A DNA stretch of 64,000 bases from Bhargavaea changchunensis (lineage in GTDB: Bacteria; Bacillota; Bacilli; Bacillales_A; Planococcaceae), in NCBI RefSeq assembly GCF_042665595.1, contig NZ_JBHTCT010000035.1, positions 62,001 to 126,000 of the forward strand, written 5' to 3'. Positions 42,269-52,114 of the stretch are shown here, one piece after another. A program made the position numbers and the translations under genes. Position 1 is the stretch's first letter; each line of letters begins with the position of its first letter. Under the pieces are notes generated by a model, which made no database searches, was not told where the DNA came from, and saw nothing but the letters and a program-made list of their open reading frames with translations.

Positions 42269-43500
42269 TGATCACAAAAGACATCAAAAAACGCTTCCCG
42301 ATTCTCGACCAGCAAGTGAATGGCCATCCGCTCGTCTATCTCGACAGCGGAGCCACTTCACAAAAGCCGGATGTCGTGATCGAAGCGATCAAACGATACT
42401 ACGAAAACGACAACTCCAACGTCCACCGCGGTGTCCACACACTGGGCAACCGGGCGACAGACGAATATGAAGGTGCGCGCCAGAAAGTTGCGGACTTCAT
42501 CAACGCGTCGTCGGTCCAGGAAGTGATTTTCACCCGCGGCACGACAACCTCGATCAATACGGTTGCGCAAAGCTACGGCCGCGCGAACGTGTCGGAAGGG
42601 GACGAGATCGTCATCACGATGATGGAGCACCACTCCAACATCATTCCATGGCAGCAACTGGCCAAGGAAACAGGAGCGACGCTGAAGTACGTCGACCTCG
42701 AAGATGACGGCACCCTCTCGCTGGATAAAGTCGAAGAGACCATCACCGACAAGACGAAAATCGTCTCGGTCATGTATGTGTCCAACGTGCTCGGCACGAA
42801 GAACCCGGTCAAGGAAATTGCGGAAATCGCCCACCGTCACGGGGCTGTAATGGTGGTGGACGGCGCACAGGCCGCCCCTCACCTAAAAGTCGATGTACAG
42901 GACCTGGACTGCGACTTCTTCGCATTCTCCGGACACAAGATGTGCGGACCGACAGGCATCGGTGTCCTGTACGGCAAAAAAGCCCTCCTTGAAGACATGG
43001 AGCCGGTTGAATTCGGCGGTGAGATGATCGACTTTGTCGGCCTGTACGAATCGACCTGGAAAGAGCTTCCGTGGAAATTCGAAGGCGGCACGCCGATCAT
43101 CGCAGGCGCAATCGGACTCGGTGCGGCGATCGACTTCCTTCAGGAAATCGGCCTCGACAACATCGACCGCCACGAAAAGCATCTAGCGGCCTATGCCATG
43201 GAAAAAATGTCGGAAATCGACGGACTGACGATCTACGGGCCAGCAGACCCGGATCTCCGTGCCGGCATTGTGACTTTCAATCTCGACGGAGTGCATCCGC
43301 ATGACGTCGCGACGGTTCTTGATATGAACGGGATCGCCGTGCGTGCCGGCCATCACTGCGCGCAGCCGCTCATGAAGCGTCTGGGTGCGACCGCGACGGC
43401 GCGGGCAAGCTTCTACGTATACAACACGGAAGAAGATGTCGACCGCCTCGCAGATGGGCTCCGCATAGCAAAGGAGTATTTCTCTGATGTCATCCATTAA
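42268..43500 (+). CDS. sufS: Cysteine desulfurase SufS
   Basis: 410-residue PLP enzyme that takes sulfur from cysteine for cluster building. The PLP lysine is in FAFSGHKMCGPTG, the persulfide cysteine in VRAGHHCAQPLM, and the substrate-binding IFTRGTTTSIN and MMEHHSNIIPWQ motifs are present. It overlaps sufU by 14 bases. The zinc-dependent SufU is its sulfur acceptor in Gram-positive bacteria. Confidence 0.97.
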   Translation: MITKDIKKRFPILDQQVNGHPLVYLDSGATSQKPDVVIEAIKRYYENDNSNVHRGVHTLGNRATDEYEGARQKVADFINASSVQEVIFTRGTTTSINTVAQSYGRANVSEGDEIVITMMEHHSNIIPWQQLAKETGATLKYVDLEDDGTLSLDKVEETITDKTKIVSVMYVSNVLGTKNPVKEIAEIAHRHGAVMVVDGAQAAPHLKVDVQDLDCDFFAFSGHKMCGPTGIGVLYGKKALLEDMEPVEFGGEMIDFVGLYESTWKELPWKFEGGTPIIAGAIGLGAAIDFLQEIGLDNIDRHEKHLAAYAMEKMSEIDGLTIYGPADPDLRAGIVTFNLDGVHPHDVATVLDMNGIAVRAGHHCAQPLMKRLGATATARASFYVYNTEEDVDRLADGLRIAKEYFSDVIH

Positions 43501-43930
43501 TCTCGACCAGCTGTACAGGCGGGTCATCATGGACCACTATAAGAATCCACGCAACAAAGGGGAAATCGCGGACGGAGGCCTCACCATCGACATGAACAAC
43601 CCGACTTGCGGCGACCGGATCCACCTGACGATGCAGGTGGAAGACGGAATCGTGCAGGACGCGAAGTTCGATGGCGAAGGCTGCTCGATCTCAATGGCAT
43701 CCGCGTCGATGATGACGCAGACAATCAAAGGGAAATCCGTCGAAGATGCAGTCAGGATGTCCAAAGCCTTTTCCGATATGATGCTCGGGAAGGAACTGGA
43801 TGAAGACCTGGACCTCGGGGACATCGAGGCGCTATCCGGCGTCTCGCAATTCCCGGCACGCATTAAATGCGCGACCCTTGCATGGAAGGCAATGGAAAAA
43901 GGCGTCGACAGCGACGTCAATCCAAATTGA
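43487..43930 (+). CDS. sufU: Zinc-dependent sulfurtransferase SufU
   Basis: 147-residue SufU protein accepting persulfide from SufS. Zinc ligands Cys41 and Asp43 (NNPTCGDR), Cys66 (GEGCSIS) and Cys128 (RIKCATLAW) are all conserved. The 18 or so residue insertion that marks SufU versus IscU (KSVEDAVRMSKAFSDMML) is present. It starts within the end of sufS after AAAGGAG. Confidence 0.96.
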   Translation: MSSINLDQLYRRVIMDHYKNPRNKGEIADGGLTIDMNNPTCGDRIHLTMQVEDGIVQDAKFDGEGCSISMASASMMTQTIKGKSVEDAVRMSKAFSDMMLGKELDEDLDLGDIEALSGVSQFPARIKCATLAWKAMEKGVDSDVNPN

Positions 43931-43944
43931 ACGGAGGAACAGTA

Positions 43945-45342
43945 ATGGCTAAAAAAATGCCGGAAATCGGCGATTATAAATACGGCTTCCACGACAAAGA
44001 CGTATCGGTTTTCCGTTCGAAGCGCGGTCTGACAAGAGAGATTGTCGAAGAAATCTCCAGGATGAAAGAAGAGCCTCAATGGATGCTCGACTACCGCCTG
44101 AAGGCGCTCGACATCTTCTACAAAAAGCCGATGCCGGTGTGGGGCGGCGATCTCAGTGAACTGAACTTCGACGAGATCACTTACTACGTCAAGCCGTCGG
44201 AAGCGACTGAGCGCTCGTGGGATGAAGTCCCTGAAGAAATCAAGCGCACGTTCGACAAGCTGGGCATTCCGGAAGCGGAACAAAAGTACCTCGCGGGTGT
44301 TTCCGCGCAGTACGAGTCCGAAGTCGTCTACCACAACATGAAGGAAGACCTCGAGGATATGGGAATCGTCTTCAAGGACACCGACTCGGCGCTCCGCGAA
44401 AACGAAGACATCTTCAAGAAGTACTGGGCAACGGTCATTCCGGCTGCGGACAACAAGTTTTCCGCGCTGAACTCCGCTGTCTGGTCGGGCGGCTCGTTCA
44501 TCTATGTCCCGCCGGGCGTGAAGGTGGATACACCGCTCCAGGCTTACTTCCGCATCAACTCCGAGAACATGGGGCAGTTTGAGCGTACGCTGATCATCGT
44601 CGATGAAGGCGCGAGCGTTCACTATGTAGAGGGCTGCACTGCTCCTGTCTACACGACAAACTCGCTTCACTCGGCGGTTGTTGAGATCATCATCAAGAAA
44701 GACGCCTACTGCCGCTACACGACCATCCAGAACTGGGCGAACAACGTCTACAACCTCGTCACTAAGCGCGCGGTTGCAGAGGAAAACGCGACAATGGAAT
44801 GGATCGACGGCAACATCGGCTCCAAGCTGACGATGAAATACCCTGCTGTCCTCCTCAAGGGCGAAGGCGCACGCGGCATGACGCTGTCCATCGCACTTGC
44901 AGGCAAAGGCCAGCACCAGGATGCGGGCGCGAAGATGATGCACCTCGCACCTAACACGTCCTCGACGATCGTCTCCAAGTCGATTTCGAAACAGGGCGGC
45001 AAGGTTTCGTACCGCGGAATCGTGCACTTCGGCCGCAAGGCACACGGTGCGCGTGCCAACATCGAGTGTGATACGCTCATCATGGACAACCAGTCCACGT
45101 CCGACACGATCCCGTACAACGAGATCCTGAACGACAATATCTCGCTCGAGCACGAAGCGAAAGTCTCGAAGGTATCCGAAGAGCAGCTCTTCTACCTCAT
45201 GAGCCGCGGCATCTCCGAAGAAGAAGCGACGGAAATGATCGTCATGGGCTTCATCGAGCCATTCACAAAAGAACTTCCGATGGAATACGCGGTCGAAATG
45301 AACCGCCTCATCAAGTTCGAGATGGAAGGTTCAATCGGTTAA
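43945..45342 (+). CDS. sufB: Fe-S cluster assembly protein SufB
   Basis: 465-residue scaffold subunit, the main site where the Fe-S cluster is formed. It has the SufB N-terminus (YKYGFHDKDVSVFRSKRGLTREIVEEIS), the beta-helix core with VEGCTAPVYTTNSLHSAVVEI carrying the conserved cysteine, and MSRGISEEEATEMIVMGFIEPF at the C-terminus. The start is the ATG at 43945 after ACGGAGG. It is the last gene of the operon. Confidence 0.97.
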   Translation: MAKKMPEIGDYKYGFHDKDVSVFRSKRGLTREIVEEISRMKEEPQWMLDYRLKALDIFYKKPMPVWGGDLSELNFDEITYYVKPSEATERSWDEVPEEIKRTFDKLGIPEAEQKYLAGVSAQYESEVVYHNMKEDLEDMGIVFKDTDSALRENEDIFKKYWATVIPAADNKFSALNSAVWSGGSFIYVPPGVKVDTPLQAYFRINSENMGQFERTLIIVDEGASVHYVEGCTAPVYTTNSLHSAVVEIIIKKDAYCRYTTIQNWANNVYNLVTKRAVAEENATMEWIDGNIGSKLTMKYPAVLLKGEGARGMTLSIALAGKGQHQDAGAKMMHLAPNTSSTIVSKSISKQGGKVSYRGIVHFGRKAHGARANIECDTLIMDNQSTSDTIPYNEILNDNISLEHEAKVSKVSEEQLFYLMSRGISEEEATEMIVMGFIEPFTKELPMEYAVEMNRLIKFEMEGSIG

Positions 45343-45390
45343 AAAATATAAAATTGTCGGCGTGCCGATTTGATTTTATCTTCTGATGTA

Positions 45391-45425
45391 GGAGGCGAAC
45401 TTTTATAGTTCGCCTTCTTTTTTTA
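45391..45425 (+). terminator. Terminator of the suf operon
   Basis: GGCGAACT/AGTTCGCC stem with a short loop and a run of seven T. Confidence 0.88.
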
Positions 45426-45452
45426 GTGATATCAGGATAAGATCCGTCAATT

Positions 45453-45929
45453 TTAGGGTTGTTTGATCGTTTGGTTCATATACTGGCGTGGAGTGCCATA
45501 AAAAGCAACCTGCCTATATTGCGGATAAATGGATAAGTAATGGATAAAGATGGGGGCATCGACGAGGAAGGGATAGTGTACGTAGAATTGACGATCACCA
45601 TAGACAATCCCATTAAGTGCTGTAGCCATTTCTTTTTTAAATATTTTAAAACGGGTGTCTGCAATTTTCTGACTGAACTCTCCGCCATCTACATGCGCTT
45701 TTCCGATCAAGTTTAGACAGCCATGTGAATCTATTTTCCATTCAGCCAATACTTCATCACGCATTTTGGGGTTAATGGATTTACAGTTGTACACATATCC
45801 AATATCCAAAAATAATTCTGCTGTAATATCTGAATGCGTGAGAGTATATTTTCTTCCTTCAACCGGCTGAGCGAAAGTGGCAGGTGGAATGAGCTTGACG
45901 GATAATTTCTGTGGATCAAAAACGGACAT
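45453..45929 (-). CDS. Staygreen family protein
   Basis: 158 residues on the minus strand, ATG at 45929 after GGGGGA. The N-terminal VFDPQKLSVKLIPPATFAQPVEGRKYTLTHSDITAELFL and the central DEVLAEW, GEFSQKIADTRFKIFKKEM and YFLVDAPIF-like segments match the Staygreen domain. The plant members remove magnesium from chlorophyll. Bacterial members are found in non-photosynthetic Firmicutes, where the substrate is unknown. The gene and its 5' flank are clearly richer in A/T than the neighbours, pointing to a separate origin. Confidence 0.8.
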   Translation of the reverse strand: MSVFDPQKLSVKLIPPATFAQPVEGRKYTLTHSDITAELFLDIGYVYNCKSINPKMRDEVLAEWKIDSHGCLNLIGKAHVDGGEFSQKIADTRFKIFKKEMATALNGIVYGDRQFYVHYPFLVDAPIFIHYLSIYPQYRQVAFYGTPRQYMNQTIKQP

Positions 45930-46243
45930 AGACAATCCCCCAATATTTAAAATCAATGTCCTTGATTTCTTTAGATCAACATGAAGTATTACTTTATGTG
46001 GGTCAATACCTATATATGACTGTATGGATGCCTAGTAAGGACATAACGATTCATAGATGGCCAACCGCGGCTTGAGCTCAGAAAGATCAAAGCTCAGTAT
46101 AAAAAACGCCAACCGAAATAGTGTCTCTTGCATTAACCGAAAAAACTTGGCTGAATCAATACTAAAAACCCTTGCCTTTAACAGCGGCAAGGGTTTTGGT
46201 ACTTCACGAACAATATGGATAGCGATCTGGAGATTGATGGTTT
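45930..46243. other. AT-rich intergenic stretch without a gene
   Basis: The 314 bases between the Staygreen gene and the permease gene are AT-rich, unlike the rest of the window. Apart from a terminator at 46165-46197 I see no convincing gene, promoter or repeat. Confidence 0.6.
46165..46197 (-). terminator. Terminator of the amino acid permease gene
   Basis: AAAACCCTTGCC/GGCAAGGGTTTT stem with a 9-base loop and T runs on either strand. Confidence 0.88.
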
Positions 46244-47632
46244 TCAATATTTGACCGGCTCATGCTCATCAACCTGAACCACTTCAATTCTCTTGGAGAT
46301 GCGGGTTTTATAGATCACGGCGAGCATGATAAACCAGACAGGTGTCACCATAAGGGAAATGCGCGTATCTTCCGCAATCGCGAGCACAACCAGCACGAAT
46401 GCCAGGAAAGCGAGGATCAGATAGTTGGCAAACGGGTAAAGCGGCATCTTGAATTTGTTCGCCTTGGCCAATTCAGGTCTGGTTTTGCGATATTTCAGAT
46501 GACTGAGAACGGTGATTCCCCAAATGAAAATAAAGCAGACGGTGGAAATGCTCGTGATCAGGGTGAACACCCCTTCAGGCATGACGTAGTTCAAGATAAC
46601 GGAAATCAGGATCACACCTGCCGAGAAGAACAAGGCACGGGATGGCACTTTGCGCCGGTCCAGATTGGCGAACTGCTCCGGCGCATCTTTTTCCTTGGCC
46701 AGGGAAAACAGCATCCGGCTTGTACTGAAAATGGCACTGTTGCAGGCCGAGGCCGCTGAAGTCAGAACGACAAAATTGACGATTGCGGCAGCAGCTGCAA
46801 TACCGACTGCGACAAACACTTGGACAAACGGGCTTGCTGCAGGATTAATGGCGTCCCAAGGATAGACACTCATGATGACGAAGAGGGCACCGATATAGAA
46901 AATCAGGATCCGGATCGGGATGCTGTTGATCGCCTTTGGAAGCACTTTTTCCGGGTTTTCCGTTTCTCCGGCTGTGAGTCCGACAAGTTCAATCCCGACA
47001 AAGGCGAATACGACCATCTGGAATGACAGGATAAAGCCGTTGATGCCGTTCGGGAACAATCCGCCGTTATTCCAGATATTTGAGAATGCGGCCGTTCCTG
47101 AATCGGTGGAAAAACCTTTCATGATCATGAAAATACCGACCACGATCAGGCCGATGATCGCGATGATTTTGATCAGGGCAAACCAAAATTCCATTTCTCC
47201 GAAAAGCTTCACGGTCGCCAGGTTCATGAGAAGCAAGACGACGAGTGCGATGAGTCCGGGCATCCATTGGGGGATCCCGGGAAACCAATACTGCGAATAG
47301 ATTCCGATGGCGGTCAGGTCAGCCATGGCAATGCAGATCCAACAGAACCAATAGGTCCATCCGGTAATGAACGCTGCCATTTCTCCGAAATAATCCTTAA
47401 CAAAGTCCACAAAAGAGTGATACTCCAAATTACTCATCAGGAGTTCGCCAAGCGCACGCATAATCAGAAATAAAATAACGCCTGTGATCAGATAAGATAG
47501 TAAAATTGATGGCCCCGCCAAATGGATGGACTTTCCCGCTCCAAGGAATAACCCTGTACCGATGGCTCCCCCGATGGCAATCAGTTGTACGTGTCTGTTT
47601 TTTAAACCTCTTTCCAATGTCTGTTCCTGCAT
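46244..47632 (-). CDS. APC superfamily amino acid permease (AAP family)
   Basis: 462-residue permease with twelve predicted membrane helices. The start of the core (LKNRHVQLIAIGGAIGTGLFLGAGKSIHLAGPSILLSY) and EYHSFVDFVKDYFGEMAAFITGWTYWFCWI are typical of the AAP branch that includes the D-serine/D-alanine/glycine and aromatic permeases. VVFAFVGIELVGLTAGETENPEKVLPKAI is also present. The substrate cannot be fixed. The start is one of two ATGs, 47632 or 47638, behind GGGGAGGGG. I take 47632, which has the better spacing. A strong promoter lies 170 bases upstream. Confidence 0.9.
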   Translation of the reverse strand: MQEQTLERGLKNRHVQLIAIGGAIGTGLFLGAGKSIHLAGPSILLSYLITGVILFLIMRALGELLMSNLEYHSFVDFVKDYFGEMAAFITGWTYWFCWICIAMADLTAIGIYSQYWFPGIPQWMPGLIALVVLLLMNLATVKLFGEMEFWFALIKIIAIIGLIVVGIFMIMKGFSTDSGTAAFSNIWNNGGLFPNGINGFILSFQMVVFAFVGIELVGLTAGETENPEKVLPKAINSIPIRILIFYIGALFVIMSVYPWDAINPAASPFVQVFVAVGIAAAAAIVNFVVLTSAASACNSAIFSTSRMLFSLAKEKDAPEQFANLDRRKVPSRALFFSAGVILISVILNYVMPEGVFTLITSISTVCFIFIWGITVLSHLKYRKTRPELAKANKFKMPLYPFANYLILAFLAFVLVVLAIAEDTRISLMVTPVWFIMLAVIYKTRISKRIEVVQVDEHEPVKY

Positions 47633-47803
47633 ATTCATTCCCCTCCCCAAAAACTCCGATGAACAAAAAAAGGACAGAAGAACGCGATACTCCGGTCTTT
47701 GTCCGATTTTTTGATGAATACTCTCAATAACGAACATCTTCCTTCAACCGAACTAGAGTTCAAGATTAAGAGCATAAATAATATTTAAATTACTTATATT
47801 TGA

Positions 47804-47832
47804 ATATTAATTTTTCGGGTGAATTTTGTCAA
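47804..47832 (-). promoter_or_regulatory. Promoter of the amino acid permease gene
   Basis: On the minus strand TTGACA (47827-47832) and TAATAT (47804-47809) are 17 bases apart, in an AT-rich 291-base gap. It implies a leader of about 160 bases. Confidence 0.7.
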
Positions 47833-47923
47833 TCGGCTTTTCTGACCAGGACTATGACTTTATCCTCATTGGCTTAGCTGCAGGTTGCTTGTGGTACTCA
47901 ATAATAGAAGGGAGAGAGACCAA

Positions 47924-48760
47924 TTGGACATTCCTTATGTTGAGCTGAAAGATGGTCAAAACCTGCCTGCAATGGGCTATGGCACTGTATTCCTGAAAGG
48001 CAGCGAAGCGGTTGCATCATTTCAGTCTGCAATCAATAACGGCTACCGGCTGCTGGATTCCGCCTATAATTACGAGAACGAAGGGACACTTGGAGAGTCG
48101 ATCAGGAAAAGCCGGGTCAGCAGGGAAGAACTGATCGTTACGTCCAAGCTGCCGGGACGTTATCATGATTACAAAGAGGCGCTGAAAGCCATCGAGGAAT
48201 CGCTATTCCGTACCAGTCTGGATCATTTCGACCTGTACCTGATTCACTGGCCGAACCCGAAGGAAGGCAAGTACGTGGAAGCCTGGCAGGCCATGATAGA
48301 AGCGAAAAAAAGAGGGCTTATCCGCTCAATCGGCGTCAGCAACTTCCTGCCGGAACATATGGAGCAGCTGGAGAAGGAGACAGGGGAGCTGCCGGTCATC
48401 AATCAGATCGAGATGCATCCGTTCTTTAATCAGGCTGAGCAGCGAAAATGGCATGAAGAGCGGGGAATCATTACGGAAGCATGGAGCCCGTTGTTCCGGG
48501 GACGCGGCGTCTTGAGTGAGCCTGTCATCATTGAGCTATCGGAGAAGTATGGGAAAACCCCCGCGCAAATTGTATTGCGCTGGCATTATCAGCATGGAGT
48601 GATCTCTATACCACGATCCGCGCATCCTGACAGGCAGCGGGAAAACATGTCGATTTTCGATTTTGAATTGTCTTCGGAGGACATGGAGAAAGTCGATTCT
48701 CTTAGCCGCCGTGACGGCCGCATCGACGATCAGGATCCGGCGGTTTATCAGGAGTTTTGA
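47924..48760 (+). CDS. Aldo/keto reductase
   Basis: 278-residue NADPH-dependent oxidoreductase of the AKR fold. The catalytic tetrad is Asp45 and Tyr50 (RLLDSAYNYENE), Lys75 (VTSKLPG) and His108 (LYLIHWPNP). The cofactor-binding IPRSAHPDRQREN segment near the C-terminus is present. I take the TTG at 47924 as the start: GGGAG lies nine bases upstream and the product then begins DIPYVELKDGQ, as in homologues. The substrate is unknown; reactive aldehydes are likely. Confidence 0.88.
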   Translation: MDIPYVELKDGQNLPAMGYGTVFLKGSEAVASFQSAINNGYRLLDSAYNYENEGTLGESIRKSRVSREELIVTSKLPGRYHDYKEALKAIEESLFRTSLDHFDLYLIHWPNPKEGKYVEAWQAMIEAKKRGLIRSIGVSNFLPEHMEQLEKETGELPVINQIEMHPFFNQAEQRKWHEERGIITEAWSPLFRGRGVLSEPVIIELSEKYGKTPAQIVLRWHYQHGVISIPRSAHPDRQRENMSIFDFELSSEDMEKVDSLSRRDGRIDDQDPAVYQEF

Positions 48761-49000
48761 ATGGGTTCAAATGTCGGGGTTCATCCCCAAAGTGTCCAGC
48801 CCCGTATTTGAGTGACGTGGTCCGTCTATCGGGCGGTACGATGTTGTGATGAAGAGCTGGCTTTCACAAAGTAGGGGCAGTGTTGCACTGCCCTTTATTC
48901 TCATTGACTATACCGTGCAGCATGGGCTTTCCGGGTCTCTGATGCGGGTATTGTGATAAGATGAATCATATGGAAATAGGATGAAGGGAGAGGGAGGCCC

Positions 49001-49861
49001 ATGATCAGGGTTGGCCTGACCGGATGGGGCGACCACCCGGATGTTTACAGCCCCACTTCCAAGAAAACGGAGAAGCTGCAAGACTACAGCGGCCATTTCA
49101 AGGTTGTTGAATTGGATTCAACCTTTTACGCGATCCAGTCGGAACGGAATATCCGGAAATGGATCGGCGAGACGCCGGACGATTTCGGTTTTATCATCAA
49201 GGCGTATCAGGGCATGACGGGACACCACAGAGGGCGTCTCCCCTATGAATCGGAAGAAGAGATGTTCCGGCTTTTCCGGCTTTCGGTCGGGCCGATGCTC
49301 GAAGCCGGCAAGCTGCCGATGATCCTTGCCCAATACCCGCCTTGGTTCGACTGCACCAAAGACAATGTCGGGGTGCTGAGGAAGATGAGGGAGTATCTCG
49401 AAGGGCTGGACGTGGCCGTCGAGTTCCGGCATCAGTCCTGGTACTCGGAAAAGTACCGGGAAGGCACTCTGGAATTCCTGCGGGAGCAAGAATTCATCCA
49501 TTCGGTGTGTGACGAGCCTCAGGCGGGAGACGGAAGCGTTCCCTTCGTACCGGCAGCCACCCGAGAGGACAAAACGCTTGTCCGTCTGCACGGACGCAAC
49601 ACGGCCGGGTGGAAATCCAACGGGCGTGACGACAAAAAATGGCGGGAAGTCCGCTACCTGTATGATTACAATGATAGCGAACTGGCAGGACTGGCCGAAG
49701 AGATATCCGGCATCGCTTCAGAGGATGTCTATGTCGTCTTCAACAACAACTCGGGCGGACATGCCGCTGAAAATGCCAAGCGCTTCATGGGAATCGCGGG
49801 GATTGAAACGGACCGGCCAGGCGCTCAGCAACTGGATCTGTTCGGCGGGGAGGACCTCTGA
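49001..49861 (+). CDS. DUF72 family protein (YunF/YecE-like)
   Basis: 286-residue TIM-barrel DUF72 protein. Typical motifs are RVGLTGWGDHPDVY, KVVELDSTFYAIQSERNIRKW, LPMILAQYPPWFDC, VAVEFRHQSWY and VRLHGRNTAGW. The biochemical role is unsettled. The ATG follows GGGAGAGGGAGG. The gene overlaps the next by one base (TGATG), giving the order yunF-yunE-yunD of B. subtilis (here F, E, D). Confidence 0.9.
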   Translation: MIRVGLTGWGDHPDVYSPTSKKTEKLQDYSGHFKVVELDSTFYAIQSERNIRKWIGETPDDFGFIIKAYQGMTGHHRGRLPYESEEEMFRLFRLSVGPMLEAGKLPMILAQYPPWFDCTKDNVGVLRKMREYLEGLDVAVEFRHQSWYSEKYREGTLEFLREQEFIHSVCDEPQAGDGSVPFVPAATREDKTLVRLHGRNTAGWKSNGRDDKKWREVRYLYDYNDSELAGLAEEISGIASEDVYVVFNNNSGGHAAENAKRFMGIAGIETDRPGAQQLDLFGGEDL

Positions 49862-50685
49862 TGGAGTTTGTTATTCTTGCAATAACGGGGCTGTTCGCCG
49901 GCATCGTCGGCGCTTTGGTCGGCCTCGGAGGCGGTGTGATCCTCGTGCCGGCAGCCCTTTATTTCGGCATCACACTCGGCTGGGTGCCGGGTTTGACCCC
50001 GCAGAGGATCGTCGGCCTGTCCGTCATCATGATGATTTTCATCGGTCTGTCTTCAACGCTCTCCTATATGAAGTCGAAGACGGTGGATTACCGGAGCGGA
50101 CTGATCTTTTTCGCGGGAAGCATCCCCGGAACGATTCTGGGTGCCTACGTTAACAAAGGGCTGGATTTGCCTTCGTTTAATCTGTATTTCGGCATCCTGC
50201 TCATCTTTCTGTCCGTGCTCCTGCTCGTGAGAAAGCACCTGAAACCGGTACGATGGTTTGTCGAGCATGGCAGGGCGCTCACTTTCCGGGATTCGGAAGG
50301 GACTGTCCATAAATACGGGTATCCCGTCTGGTTTGCGGTCATGCTGACATTCGGTGTCGGCTTTGCTTCGGGGCTCTTCGGGATCGGCGGAGGCTCGATC
50401 ATCGTTCCCGCGATGATTCTGCTGTTCCTGTTTCCGCCGCATGTTGCCGTGGGCACGTCGATGTTCATGGTCTTCCTGTCCGCCATCGTCAATGCGGCCA
50501 GCCATATCTCACTCGGCAATGTCCCGTGGCTTTATACGCTCCCAGTCGTGCCGGCTGCATACATAGGGGCGAAAGTCGGAGCGGCCCTGAACAAACGGCT
50601 GAACTCTGAAGCACTTGTGACCGCACTCCGGATCATTCTCCTGATCACGGGGATCCGGTCCATCTATGAAGGAATCTGGGGCTGA
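49861..50685 (+). CDS. Sulfite exporter TauE/SafE family (TSUP) permease, YunE-like
   Basis: 274-residue membrane protein with eight or so predicted helices in two related halves. The duplicated GLFAGIVGALVGLGGGVILVPAAL (residues about 10-33) and FASGLFGIGGGSIIVPAMILLF (about 166-187) are the TSUP signature. It probably carries sulfite, sulfonate or a similar anion out of the cell. It is coupled to the DUF72 gene. Confidence 0.92.
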   Translation: MEFVILAITGLFAGIVGALVGLGGGVILVPAALYFGITLGWVPGLTPQRIVGLSVIMMIFIGLSSTLSYMKSKTVDYRSGLIFFAGSIPGTILGAYVNKGLDLPSFNLYFGILLIFLSVLLLVRKHLKPVRWFVEHGRALTFRDSEGTVHKYGYPVWFAVMLTFGVGFASGLFGIGGGSIIVPAMILLFLFPPHVAVGTSMFMVFLSAIVNAASHISLGNVPWLYTLPVVPAAYIGAKVGAALNKRLNSEALVTALRIILLITGIRSIYEGIWG

Positions 50686-52072
50686 TTGCACGTTGAAAGA
50701 AACCATTCACATTTACCATACGAATGACCTTCACAGCCATTTTGAAAGGTGGCCGAGAATCCGGGATTTCCTAATGAAGCGCAAGGCGCTCCATAAGGAA
50801 CAGGGAGAAGCCTGCTATCTGTTTGATATTGGTGACCATATCGACCGTTCCCATCCCTATACGGATGCCACGAGGGGGAAAGGGAATGTCATCATGCTGA
50901 ATGAAATCGGCTATGATGCCGTCACGATCGGCAACAATGAGGGCATCACCCTTTCACCTGAAGAACTCACTGATCTTTACGGGGAAGCGGAATTTCCTGT
51001 CGTTCTGGACAATCTTTTCATGGAAGACGGAAACCGGCCCGGCTGGATGGTTCCTGACGCCTATCTGACGACCCGCTCCGGCATCCGCATCGGGCTGATT
51101 GCCGCGACTGCCGATTTCAGCACGTCCTATGAACGAATGGGATGGAAGGTGACCGGTCCGCGCTCAGCACTTGAGGCGGCAGCGCCCCGAGTCAGCAGAC
51201 AGTCGGACATTCTGGTCTGCCTCTCGCATATGGGGTCTTCGGAAGACGACCGGCTTGCGGATCACACGGAAGGCCGGATCGATGTCATCCTCGGCGGACA
51301 TACCCATCACCTGTATCCGGACGGCAGGGAAGTTGGCGGCACGCTGATCGCCGCTGCCGGCAAGTGGGGGCAGTACATCGGTGAGGTTACACTGACATTC
51401 GACCATGCTGAAGGCCGGGTCGTACAAGCCCGTGCCGAGGTCCATGATACGGAGACCCTTCCCAAACCCGATGACGATACGGGCTATGACCGGCAGTTAA
51501 GGGAGAAGGCGGCGGATCTCCTGTCGGCAACCGTGTTTTTGAATCCAACTGAATTGAAGGGGGGCTGGGACGGTCCGACGCCGCTTTCCGATCTGTTTGC
51601 CGACGCCCTCCTTTTCCACACAGGCGCCGACTGCGCCATGTTCAACTCGGGCATCTTGCTCGGAGGACTGCCTGAAGGTCCCATTTCCGGCATGGACCTG
51701 CACAGGCTGCTGCCGCATCCGATCAACCCCTGTGTCATCACGCTGTCAGGCGCAGAACTTGAAGAGGCGTATGATCTGAGTCTGAATCCCGAATGGCCGG
51801 ACATCCGGCTCAAAGGCCTGGGGTTCCGGGGCGAGAAGATGGGGGCGATGATCCATCAAGGAATCGGCCGCGGAAAGGACGGAAAGCTGTATATATCAGG
51901 AAGTCCGGCGGATTCGGACCGCATGTACATGCTTGCAACGTTGGATCTGTTCACATATGGGTTCTTTTTCCCGGCATTCAAGCAGGCCAGGAAAGAATAC
52001 TTCATGCCGGAATTGATCAGGGACGTCCTCGCCGGATATGCCATCCGGAAGTTTGGAACCCCGTCCTCATAA
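50666..52072 (+). CDS. Metallophosphatase / 5'-nucleotidase family protein (YunD-like)
   Basis: 468 residues (from ATG 50666). The N-terminal metallophosphoesterase domain shows HTNDLHSHFERWPRI, DIGDHIDRS, GNNEG, and GGHTHHLYPDG. The C-terminal 5'-nucleotidase domain has LSDLFADALLFHTGADCAMFNSG. It lacks a signal peptide, so it is cytosolic, unlike classical secreted 5'-nucleotidases. The exact start is uncertain: a TTG at 50693 would avoid the 20-base overlap with the permease. The substrate is unknown. Confidence 0.88.
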   Translation: MKESGADCTLKETIHIYHTNDLHSHFERWPRIRDFLMKRKALHKEQGEACYLFDIGDHIDRSHPYTDATRGKGNVIMLNEIGYDAVTIGNNEGITLSPEELTDLYGEAEFPVVLDNLFMEDGNRPGWMVPDAYLTTRSGIRIGLIAATADFSTSYERMGWKVTGPRSALEAAAPRVSRQSDILVCLSHMGSSEDDRLADHTEGRIDVILGGHTHHLYPDGREVGGTLIAAAGKWGQYIGEVTLTFDHAEGRVVQARAEVHDTETLPKPDDDTGYDRQLREKAADLLSATVFLNPTELKGGWDGPTPLSDLFADALLFHTGADCAMFNSGILLGGLPEGPISGMDLHRLLPHPINPCVITLSGAELEEAYDLSLNPEWPDIRLKGLGFRGEKMGAMIHQGIGRGKDGKLYISGSPADSDRMYMLATLDLFTYGFFFPAFKQARKEYFMPELIRDVLAGYAIRKFGTPSS

Positions 52073-52114
52073 ATTGATCCCTCTCCCCGTAAGATGGGGC
52101 AGGGGGATTATTTA

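Noticed and set aside
43537..45153. 538-codon minus-strand open frame opposite sufU-sufB
   Set aside because: It is a shadow of the codon bias of the high-GC suf genes; the sense genes are certain and the antisense product is a basic, family-less sequence.
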